Source: Acidobacteriota bacterium (GTDB lineage Bacteria > Acidobacteriota > UBA6911 > RPQK01 > DATIPO01). Taken from it: DNA of 64,000 bases. The notes under the pieces are model-generated. The model saw only the letters and a program-made list of their open reading frames with translations, was not told where the DNA came from and made no database searches. The stretch is from contig DATIPQ010000146.1 in the NCBI GenBank assembly GCA_035471785.1, positions 22,617 through 86,616 on the forward strand. The letters are read 5' to 3'. Shown here piece after piece: positions 1-7,539 of this stretch (positions within the stretch are counted from its first letter, which is position 1; each line of letters opens with the position of its first letter). Made by a program: the position numbers and the translations under genes.

Positions 1-2165
1 GTGGAACGGATGGCGTGAACGTGGGCGACGTCGGGGGAAAGCTCGACCGCCTCGGCGATTTCGCGGCGTGCTGCATCTCCCAGCCCAACTGTGATGAGGG
101 CGTTGGCGACGCGGGCGCGGTGGAGCCCGTTGTCGGGCTGGGCCTCGATCAGGCTCCGAAACTCGGCCAGGGCTTCTTTAACTTCTCCTCCCGCCAGCAG
201 CGTTTCGCCCCGCTGATGGAATTGCAGGAGCAGTTGGTCCTCCATCTCCTGGAAGCCCTTACGGAACTCGGCCACGTCCTCGGGCGAGAGACGCCGCTTG
301 TGCAGGCGCAAGGCCACCTGGCCCGTCAGCGTCTGCTCGCCGTCGAGACTGAAAGAGCGGCGGAAGGAGGCCGCTTCGCCCCATTGCTCATCCAAGGTGG
401 CAGGCAGTTCAGCCGGTTCGAACCCCGGCGGGATGTGGACGGTGATCCGGACCTCCGCCGAAACAGGAGGATGCAAAACCAACTCGTCTTGGCGCCCCTC
501 CTCTTTTTCGTCATCTCCGATGCGTCTCAAGCTCATGGGGAGATGGTCGTAAAGTTCGGACAATCCGATCGACACCGCCGCGTCTTGGCGGGAGGTTACG
601 ATAGTGCCCGCCTGGGCCATCTCGAGCTGCAGGCGGAAGGGCTGGGAAAAATCGCGCGGGTCGCTGAACTGGTAGCTGAGGTCCTGGGAAGCGAATGCGC
701 TTTCGCCATAGCTTTCCAGCATCTCGCGCTCTTCCTCGGCCGAGTAGTCGTCCATCAGTCGGCGCATTTCACTTTCCCGGCTGCCGCGGTAGACGGTGAC
801 CTCCCTGGCCCGCCCTTTGCCCAGATCGCTGAGATGGTATTCGAGGAAGATTTCCTCACGGTTGTCGTCGCCCGAGGAGGCGGGTGTCTTCACCAGGTCA
901 TCGCTTTCGGGCGAGGCGATCAGGGCCCAGCGCCCTTCGTCCGGCGGCGGGAGGTGTCCAGCGCGGGAAAAGGGGTCGGTGGGGTCGATCCACAGGTCGG
1001 CTTCGCCTCCTACGTAGACGATGGCGTGATCGAAACGTCCCAGGCCCGGCAACTCGGGCACCACGTCGAAGTCCGGTCCCGTGCGCAGCAAGGCCACCCA
1101 GGCCGGGATCTGGTGGCGGCGAAGCTCCGACACCAGCAGAGTGGCCTGATCCTTGCAGTCCCCGTACTGCCGTTCCACGGTCTCACGCGGCGTCCAGGGG
1201 ACGATGGAGGACTCTCCGAACTCGATGCCCGTGTAACGGACCTTGGCGGAGACGGCCTGGCGGATCTGTTCGATCAGTTGGCGCTGATCGGAAGCCGCCG
1301 CTTGCTCGAGCAAAGAATGGGACGGCAGGTCGGCGATTTGCTTTTCAATGATCTGATGATAGGAGCGGGCCAGATCGTGCCAGGATTGGCCCGTCGAGAA
1401 GACGATGACCGGGTAGCGGGAGTGCTCGGGCGGGAGATAGGGTTCGGGATACTCGACGGGGTCCAGGCTCTCGGCCTCGAAGAGGAGACGGGTGCGGTCC
1501 TCTCCCTCCTGCCGTTCGTCTTTCAACTGGGGAAACTGATACAGGCGGTAGCGCAGCGGGACCTGTTTGGGATAGCTGATCTCCGCCCGGGCCCGCCTGA
1601 CCGGATGGTAGGCGTGAAGGTGGATGGAGCGCTGGGTTCCCTGAGCAAAAGCCGGACGCGACTCCGCGACCTCGGTCAGGACTTCCACGATAGAACCCGG
1701 CGCCACGCCCGGCAGGGGCGCCCGCAACACTCTGGAGTCATTGAAGATCTGGGAGCTGTTTTCATGAGCCGGGGTGTCGGCGATGGTGGACGGATCGAGC
1801 TGCCTCTCAACTCCGTCGGGAGTGATGACGCGTGCCCGGATGGTGGGAGTCTTCTGGTGCCAGGGCTGGTAGCCCGTCTCCACGACCGAGAAGACGTCCA
1901 CCGCACTCTGTTCGAGGACTGCGTAAACCTCGTGCTCGCTTCTCGTGATGCGGCCTTCTTCGTCAAGGGCGGTGGAAAACGAGCGCAGCAGGTACCAGGC
2001 CTTGGAATCGGCCGGAGGATTCAACTGCCTGTAGGCCAGCAGGATCTCCTGAGGCGAGGCCTGGAAAGGCTCTCCTTCCCAGGGTTGCACCTGGGCCGGG
2101 AGCGACTGGCAAAACAGCGCCAGCAGGATCAAGAAGAAGCGAAGATGGATTCGAGTTAGGTACAT
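1..2165 (-). CDS. DUF3857 / transglutaminase-like exported protein with C-terminal TPR (3' end outside window)
   Basis: The reverse strand reads openly from an ATG at 2165 to the left edge (721 codons), so the C-terminus is missing. Residues 1-24 form a signal peptide (hydrophobic core FFLILLALF, then QSLPAQ). A DUF3857-like beta-rich part is followed by a transglutaminase fold with a complete triad in family order: C337 in YGDCKDQ, H380 in FDHAIVY and D394 in WIDPTD. The last visible 80 residues look like TPR helices. Family knowledge: such proteins are exported and either cross-link or hydrolyse amide bonds; the substrate is unknown. Upstream, 2198-2203 resembles a -10 box (TATGAT preceded by TG). 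The long open frame on the opposite strand is a codon-bias shadow. Confidence in the family is high, in the function low. Confidence 0.85.
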   Translation of the reverse strand, partial: MYLTRIHLRFFLILLALFCQSLPAQVQPWEGEPFQASPQEILLAYRQLNPPADSKAWYLLRSFSTALDEEGRITRSEHEVYAVLEQSAVDVFSVVETGYQPWHQKTPTIRARVITPDGVERQLDPSTIADTPAHENSSQIFNDSRVLRAPLPGVAPGSIVEVLTEVAESRPAFAQGTQRSIHLHAYHPVRRARAEISYPKQVPLRYRLYQFPQLKDERQEGEDRTRLLFEAESLDPVEYPEPYLPPEHSRYPVIVFSTGQSWHDLARSYHQIIEKQIADLPSHSLLEQAAASDQRQLIEQIRQAVSAKVRYTGIEFGESSIVPWTPRETVERQYGDCKDQATLLVSELRRHQIPAWVALLRTGPDFDVVPELPGLGRFDHAIVYVGGEADLWIDPTDPFSRAGHLPPPDEGRWALIASPESDDLVKTPASSGDDNREEIFLEYHLSDLGKGRAREVTVYRGSRESEMRRLMDDYSAEEEREMLESYGESAFASQDLSYQFSDPRDFSQPFRLQLEMAQAGTIVTSRQDAAVSIGLSELYDHLPMSLRRIGDDEKEEGRQDELVLHPPVSAEVRITVHIPPGFEPAELPATLDEQWGEAASFRRSFSLDGEQTLTGQVALRLHKRRLSPEDVAEFRKGFQEMEDQLLLQFHQRGETLLAGGEVKEALAEFRSLIEAQPDNGLHRARVANALITVGLGDAARREIAEAVELSPDVAHVHAIRS

Positions 2166-2275
2166 AAAGACTTTCCAAGCGTGAGTTCCACACCCGTATC
2201 ATACAAAATGAGCGCTCCCGAAGAGGTCAACCCCATCAACGTCCTTCATGCCCCATCTCCCTCTCCGTTTACCTG

Positions 2276-4780
2276 TCAGTTGGTCTGCAAACGTCTAGAG
2301 AGGCGCTGCAAGACCTCTCCGAAATCGGGCTGGCTGTGCAGCAGTGGGGAGAGCGGGTCGCCTTCTTCCTTGAGGCGATGGGGGAGGGAGCGTATGTGAT
2401 AGTCGGAAAGCTTCAGTCCCGTCTTGACCTCCTCCCAGCGCAGAGGGCAGGAGACTGGAGCGGCCGGCAGCGGGCGGACGGAAAAGGGCGAGACCAGCAG
2501 CTTGCCGTGGCCGTTCTGTCCCGTGTCGAGGTAGACCTTGCCTTGGCGCTTGTCCAATGAGCGGAAGAGGGTGGCGATTTCCCCATGCTCCAGCGCCACC
2601 ACCCGCGACAGCAGTTCGGCCAGGTCGCGCGACTGCTTGTAGGTGCAGAGTCCGGCCAGCGGCACCAGCACGTGCAGTCCGCTGGAGCCGCTGGTCTTGC
2701 AGAAGGCCGGCAGTTCGATCTCCTGGCACAGTTCGTGGAAGGCGCGGGCCAGGGTGACGACGTCCTCGAAGGGAGCGTCCTTGGGATCCAGATCGATGAT
2801 GCTCCAGTCGGGATGGGCCAGATTGGCGAAGCGGCTCGACCAAACGTGCAGGGGGATGGTTCCCAGGTTGGCCAGGTAGAGCAGCGTCTCGGGATTGTCG
2901 CAGACAATGTGGTCGATCTCGCGCTCGGCGTGCTGGCTCCAGATGCGCTCGGTGCGCACCCAATCGGGCAGGTAGTCGGGGGCGTTTTTCTGGAAAAAGT
3001 ACTTGCCTTCGATGCCGTCGGGATAACGGGTCAGGACCAGCGGACGGTCGGTCAGGTAGGGCATCAGCCAGGGGGCCACCGAGTGGTAGTAATCGATCAG
3101 GTCGCCCTTGCTGTAGCCGTCCTTGGGCCAGAACACTTTTTCGCGGTTGGTGAAAGGGATGCGGCGTTCTTCGGAAGGCGGGGCGGAGGGCGGCTCTTCC
3201 GGGGCGTCCTCGTGCTCGCGCAGGCATTCCTCGGGCTTGACCTCGGGCCGCAGCTTTTCGAAGACCGGCAGGCGCAGGTTTTCGGCTTCCGTCCATTCGG
3301 TGTAGCGGACGCGGCAAACCAGTTGCGGTTCGACCCAGGTGCGCTTGACTTTGGGAACCTGGCCCTGGCAGGGAGGATCTTTTCGCCGCAGCGGCTCCAG
3401 CATGGCCGAGATCTCGTCGATGAGCTTTTGCGAGAAGCCGGTCCCCACCGAGCCTGCGTAGTGGAGCTTGCCGGCCTGAAAGACTCCCAGTTCCAGAGAG
3501 GCGAATCCCGTGCGGGCGCCCGACTTGGGGTGGACCATGGAAACGATCACGCAGTCCTGGTGGCGCTCGGCACGGATCTTGACCCAATCGCCGCTGCGTC
3601 CCGCCGTGTAAGCCGCCTCGCTTCGCTTGGCGATCAATCCCTCCACACCCAGGGCTTCCACGTGGGAAAAGAGCTCGCGGCCTTTTTCGGGAATGTGCTG
3701 GGCAAAGCGCAGCGGTCCCGCTTTGGGGACCACCATGGCCAGGATCTCCTTGCGCTGCAGGTAGGTGAGCGGACGCAGGTCGAAGTCCTCGAAGATGAGC
3801 AGGTCGAAGAGATAGAGAAGCGCCGGATGCTCCAGGTCAGCCCGCTGGATGTCGGCGCTGCGGTTGAGCATGGCGCGCTTCTGCAGCCGCTGGAAGCTGG
3901 GCCGGGCTTGTTCGTCCAGCACCACGATTTCTCCATCGGCCACCAGCGAGGAGTAGGGCAGTCCGCCCAGCATGCGGGAAACGGCCGGGTAGATGCGGGT
4001 GGCTTCCGAGCCCTTGCGGTATTGAAGACGGCCGCGCGTGCCTTCCTTGAAGGCCAGCAGGCGATATCCGTCGTACTTGAGCTCGAAGCACCAGCCAGGG
4101 TCTGAAAATGGCCGGCCGCCGGGTTCTGCCAGCATCAAGGGGATCTCGCCCAGCTTGGGAAGGCCGCCCTCGATGCGGGGGGCGCCCCAGCTTTCCAGGC
4201 GCTCACGGATGGGCTTGGAGCGCTCGTGCCCTTGCCCCAGCTCTTCCACCGTGATGGCCGAGAAGACCGACTCCTCCGTCCAGCACTCGCGCAGCGGATC
4301 GCCGGCCAGGGCGTCGCGCTTCTTGAAGAGCAGCCATTCGTTTTGCTTCTCGGCCCGGGGACGGATCAGTTCCCATCCGCCCCGCATCTTGTAGCCCCTC
4401 AGTTCGAAATGCAGCTTGCCCTCCCTCAGCCCCTCGTCGGGATCGTTGAGAGGCGTCCACATGCCCTGATCCCAAACGATCATGGGGCCGGCCCCGTAGT
4501 TCCCTTCCGGGATGACGCCTTCGAAGTCGGCGTAGCCCAGGGGGTGGTCTTCGGTCTGGAAGGCGCCCCGCTTGTCGGCGGGGTCCGGCGAAGGGCCTTT
4601 GGGGACGGCCCAGGAAAGCAGTACGCCTCCCCACTCCAAACGCAGGTCGTAGTGAAGGTTTCGGGCCGAGTGCTTCTGCACCACGAAGCGTCCCGCGGGT
4701 CCGGCGCCCCCGAAAGGTTCGGGTGTCTGCTCGGGCGAGCGCTTCTCTCGATACTCCTTCAGCTTGTCGTCGGCGGCCAT
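2276..4780 (-). CDS. ligD: Multifunctional DNA ligase D (phosphoesterase-ligase-polymerase)
   Basis: This 834-residue protein carries the three activities of bacterial non-homologous end joining in the same order and length as Pseudomonas LigD. The N-terminal 3'-phosphoesterase (about 1-160) has H37, H43, D45 and H79 at the metal/phosphate-binding positions. The ATP-dependent ligase (about 205-520) has nucleotidyl-accepting K235 in the motif ELKYDGYR. The C-terminal archaeo-eukaryotic primase-type polymerase (about 550-830) has D663 and D665 in IDLDPKD and a third acidic residue near D752 in YLDTGQN. The start lies 22 nt after the ku stop, so both genes are probably co-transcribed. LigD trims, fills and seals breaks held by Ku. 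The Shine-Dalgarno sequence is weak. Confidence 0.97.
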   Translation of the reverse strand: MAADDKLKEYREKRSPEQTPEPFGGAGPAGRFVVQKHSARNLHYDLRLEWGGVLLSWAVPKGPSPDPADKRGAFQTEDHPLGYADFEGVIPEGNYGAGPMIVWDQGMWTPLNDPDEGLREGKLHFELRGYKMRGGWELIRPRAEKQNEWLLFKKRDALAGDPLRECWTEESVFSAITVEELGQGHERSKPIRERLESWGAPRIEGGLPKLGEIPLMLAEPGGRPFSDPGWCFELKYDGYRLLAFKEGTRGRLQYRKGSEATRIYPAVSRMLGGLPYSSLVADGEIVVLDEQARPSFQRLQKRAMLNRSADIQRADLEHPALLYLFDLLIFEDFDLRPLTYLQRKEILAMVVPKAGPLRFAQHIPEKGRELFSHVEALGVEGLIAKRSEAAYTAGRSGDWVKIRAERHQDCVIVSMVHPKSGARTGFASLELGVFQAGKLHYAGSVGTGFSQKLIDEISAMLEPLRRKDPPCQGQVPKVKRTWVEPQLVCRVRYTEWTEAENLRLPVFEKLRPEVKPEECLREHEDAPEEPPSAPPSEERRIPFTNREKVFWPKDGYSKGDLIDYYHSVAPWLMPYLTDRPLVLTRYPDGIEGKYFFQKNAPDYLPDWVRTERIWSQHAEREIDHIVCDNPETLLYLANLGTIPLHVWSSRFANLAHPDWSIIDLDPKDAPFEDVVTLARAFHELCQEIELPAFCKTSGSSGLHVLVPLAGLCTYKQSRDLAELLSRVVALEHGEIATLFRSLDKRQGKVYLDTGQNGHGKLLVSPFSVRPLPAAPVSCPLRWEEVKTGLKLSDYHIRSLPHRLKEEGDPLSPLLHSQPDFGEVLQRLSRRLQTN

Positions 4781-4802
4781 GGCTCAGGTGGGATTATAAG
4801 CC

Positions 4803-5651
4803 CTACGACTCGGCGGCCTTCTCTTGGGCTTCTTCTTGAGGCCCCTCCTCAGCCGCCTTGGCTGATTTGCGTTCCTTGTCGTCCCCGCCCAGACTGGCTT
4901 TGAGGGCCGACATGAGGTCGATGATCTGGGCCTGAGGAGCCTCTCCCGCGGTGCTCACGATGTCCTCGCCTTCCACTTTCTTTTCGATCAGCTCGCGCAC
5001 CCTCTTAGAGACGGTGTCGCGGTAGTTCTCGGGGTGGAACTCCTCGTGAGAGACCTGGTCGATAAGCTGCATGGCCAAATCGAGTTCGGGCTCTTTGACC
5101 TCGACTTGGGGCAGCGGAATCTCGTCCAGCGCCCGCACTTCTTCCTGGTAGCGCAGGTGCTGCATGACCAGGGCGCCGTCTCCCATGCAGCGCACCATCA
5201 CCAGGTATTCCTTGCCGCGGGCGGCGTAGCGGGCCAGGGCCACCCGTCCGCTTTTTTGCAGGGCCTTGGCCAGCAGCGCGTATGCCCTTTCCCCTCCCTG
5301 ATCGGGACTCAGATAGTAGGCCTTGTCGAAATAGACGGGATCGATCTCCTTGGCAGGGATGAATTCGCTGATCTCGATGGTCTTGTTGGCCTGGGCCTCC
5401 AGTTCCCGCAATTCCTCCTGGGTGAAGGTCACGTACTGGTCCTTGGCGAACTCGTAGCCCTTGATGGCGTCCTTGCGCTCCACCACGTCGCCTTTGGCGT
5501 TGATCAACTGCTGGCGCAGCCGCGTCTTGCTCTCGGGGTCGAGCAGGTTGAAGGACACCGAAGAAGAACTGTCCGAAGAGGTGAAGATCTTGATCGGAAT
5601 GGAAACCAGTCCGAAGGAAACCGTCGCCTTGCCCATCGATCGTGTAGCCAT
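4803..5651 (-). CDS. ku: Ku homodimer DNA end-binding protein
   Basis: The 282-residue protein matches bacterial Ku: an N-terminal VSFGLVSIPIK strand, the Ku core beta-barrel to about residue 215, and a lysine/glutamate-rich tail. Bacterial Ku forms a ring-shaped homodimer that loads on double-strand ends and recruits LigD. The gene is directly upstream of ligD on the same strand, the usual two-gene end-joining operon. A second ATG at residue 6 (MGKATVSFG) is an equally plausible start. The tail is rich in K, A and E, as in tails that help Ku thread along DNA; this is inference from family members. The 160 nt to the next gene is a divergent promoter region. Confidence 0.97.
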   Translation of the reverse strand: MATRSMGKATVSFGLVSIPIKIFTSSDSSSSVSFNLLDPESKTRLRQQLINAKGDVVERKDAIKGYEFAKDQYVTFTQEELRELEAQANKTIEISEFIPAKEIDPVYFDKAYYLSPDQGGERAYALLAKALQKSGRVALARYAARGKEYLVMVRCMGDGALVMQHLRYQEEVRALDEIPLPQVEVKEPELDLAMQLIDQVSHEEFHPENYRDTVSKRVRELIEKKVEGEDIVSTAGEAPQAQIIDLMSALKASLGGDDKERKSAKAAEEGPQEEAQEKAAES

Positions 5652-5796
5652 AGCCTGAAAGTCTATCAGAGCCGCAGGCCCGACGGGAACAAGCTGAGAG
5701 CATGGATTGGGGCCGTGCCGGCCTGCCCGCCGGCGGAAAAAACAGGCCTGGAGAGGGGCTTGCGGCGTCTTTGCATGGCCAAATGAGAAGGCCTGT

Positions 5797-5802
5797 TACA
5801 AT
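5797..5802 (+). promoter_or_regulatory. -10-like box, candidate leaderless promoter
   Basis: TACAAT ends 8 nt before the ATG at 5811, so transcription would begin at or next to the start codon. No Shine-Dalgarno sequence fits in between. The best -35-like hexamer (TTGCAT, 5771-5776) is 20 nt away, longer than ideal, so the call is tentative. Confidence 0.4.
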
Positions 5803-5810
5803 ATGGGGCC

Positions 5811-6659
5811 ATGGACGGCGATGCCCCCTATCCAGGAGGATATACCACCCGGCAGGTTGGGCGCCTGTTGGGCATTCCCGACTATGCCGTCAGAGGCTAT
5901 GTCTATTCGGGACTGATTTCGCCCCGTCGCGGCACGCGCGCCGAGTACCGTTATTCCTTTCAGGACCTGGTGGTGATGCGCATGGCCCTCGAGCTGTGCA
6001 GCCGTCTTTCGCCCCGCCGCGTCTTCCGCGATCTGCGGCGCTTCAAGACGCAGCTTCCCGAAGGACGCTCGCTCAGCACCCTGCAAATCAACGTGGAAGG
6101 CGAAGAGCTGGTGGTGCGCAACGGCGACGAGTGCTGCAATTCCTGCGGCCAGCGGGTCTTCGATTTCGACCTCTCGGAACTGGCCGAGAAAGCCCGTCCG
6201 CTGGCCCGCGCCAACGCCCGCCGTTCCCGCCGCGATGAACGGGCCCACAGCGCCGATTCCTGGTTCGAGACGGGACGCGACCTGGAGCAGGTCGACCGCT
6301 GCGAGGCCGCCCAGGCCTACATGCGGGCCTTGCGGCTCAATCCCTTCCACCTCAAGGCCCATATCAACCTGGGACGCCTGCGTCACGAGTCGGGAGCCCT
6401 CAACGAAGCCGTGGCCCACTACCGCAACGCCCTCAAGGCTTCGCCCCGCGACGTGACGGCGGCCTTCAACCTGGCGGTGGCCCTGCAAGACATGGACCTC
6501 CGTCAGGAAGCCCTGGAAGCCTACCGCCAACTCCTCTCCATCGAACCCCGCTACGCCGACGCCCACTACAACATCTCCCGCCTCTACGAAGACCTGGGAC
6601 GCCGCAAAGAAGCCCTGCGCCACATGACCACCTACCGCAACCTGGTGAAATCGGTCTGA
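5811..6659 (+). CDS. MerR-type regulator fused to TPR repeats
   Basis: The 282-residue protein starts with a MerR-like winged helix-turn-helix (about 10-70: YTTRQVGRLLGIPDYAVRGY, then YRYSFQDLVVMR). A linker with a Cys pair (ECCNSCG, about 103-108) leads into at least three TPR units (about 150-275). The N-terminal fold predicts DNA binding; the TPRs predict a protein partner instead of the small-molecule domain of classical MerR proteins. It is divergent from ku-ligD and upstream of a secreted protein and a kinase. No ribosome-binding site precedes the ATG and a -10-like box sits 8 nt upstream, so the message may be leaderless. The targets cannot be deduced. Confidence 0.75.
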   Translation: MDGDAPYPGGYTTRQVGRLLGIPDYAVRGYVYSGLISPRRGTRAEYRYSFQDLVVMRMALELCSRLSPRRVFRDLRRFKTQLPEGRSLSTLQINVEGEELVVRNGDECCNSCGQRVFDFDLSELAEKARPLARANARRSRRDERAHSADSWFETGRDLEQVDRCEAAQAYMRALRLNPFHLKAHINLGRLRHESGALNEAVAHYRNALKASPRDVTAAFNLAVALQDMDLRQEALEAYRQLLSIEPRYADAHYNISRLYEDLGRRKEALRHMTTYRNLVKSV

Positions 6660-6714
6660 TTTCCGGTATGCTAGCTCCCATCCAGACCGCTGAACAAAAA
6701 GGAGTCGATGCACG

Positions 6715-7518
6715 ATGCTTCTTTCATCTCAATTTCGAGCCATTTCTCTTTTCTTGATGCTTCTTTTGGCGGCCTTGTCGGCGCCTGCGGCATTCGGCCA
6801 GGAGGACGCGGAAAAAGATCCCGCGGCCCTGGCCGACAAGCTGATGGAGGCCCTGGGGGGTCAAGAGGCCTGGAACAACGCCCGCTACATCCGCTTTAAC
6901 TTCTTCGGCAACCGGCTCCATTACTGGGACAAGTGGACGGGCCGCCACCGGGTGCAAGGCAAGACCCGTTCGGGCGACGAGTTCGTGGTGCTGCACAATA
7001 TCAATACCCGTGAAGGCGAGGCCTGGGTCAACGGCGAGAAGCAGGAGGGCGAAGAGGCCCAAGACTGGCTGGAGCGCGCTTACGGCATGTGGGTCAACGA
7101 CACCTACTGGCTGGTCATGCCCTACAAGCTCAAGGACCCCGGCGTCCATCTCGCCTACGCCGGCCAGGAAGAGGTCGACGGCACCACCTACGACAAAGTA
7201 CTGTTGACCTTTGAAAGCGGCGTGGGACTGACCTCCGGCGACCGCTACTGGGCCTATCTGAACCCCGATACCGGACTGATGGACCGCTGGGCCTACATCC
7301 TGGAAAGCAACCAAGACGAGGATCCCGAGGCCACCGTCTGGAACTGGACGGACTGGCAGTCCTACGGCGGCATCATGCTGGCCGGACGCCGCAGCAGTCC
7401 CGACGGAAGCCGTTCCGCCGAGTTGAGCCACATCGCCGTTTACGACCAGCTTCCCGATTCCGTCTTCCAGTCGCCCGATCCCGTCGAGGGCCAGGGCGCC
7501 GTCGAGGAGGAGGGCTGA
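6715..7518 (+). CDS. Exported protein of unknown function (LolA/DUF6503-like)
   Basis: A 267-residue protein with a clear signal peptide (about 1-29, ending AAFGQ). The mature part is rich in Trp, Tyr and acidic residues and has alternating beta-strand patterns. The opening (ADKLMEALGGQEAWNNARYI) resembles outer-membrane-lipoprotein-sorting-like proteins of the LolA/DUF6503 type, but I cannot assign it firmly. An AAGGAG Shine-Dalgarno sequence near 6700 supports the ATG at 6715. It precedes the kinase gene by only 21 nt, so the two are probably one transcript. An envelope-associated role is an inference from the signal peptide alone. Confidence 0.7.
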   Translation: MLLSSQFRAISLFLMLLLAALSAPAAFGQEDAEKDPAALADKLMEALGGQEAWNNARYIRFNFFGNRLHYWDKWTGRHRVQGKTRSGDEFVVLHNINTREGEAWVNGEKQEGEEAQDWLERAYGMWVNDTYWLVMPYKLKDPGVHLAYAGQEEVDGTTYDKVLLTFESGVGLTSGDRYWAYLNPDTGLMDRWAYILESNQDEDPEATVWNWTDWQSYGGIMLAGRRSSPDGSRSAELSHIAVYDQLPDSVFQSPDPVEGQGAVEEEG

Positions 7519-7539
7519 TCGCAGGGCCCGCTTCAGGCG

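Noticed and set aside
15-2159. A 714-codon open frame on the plus strand opposite the DUF3857 gene
   Set aside because: The opposite strand gives a clear family protein with a signal peptide and an intact transglutaminase triad; the plus frame is a high-GC codon-bias shadow with no recognisable motif.
2585-4105. A 506-codon plus-strand frame across ligD
   Set aside because: It lies wholly opposite LigD catalytic domains and shows no motif; same bias artefact.
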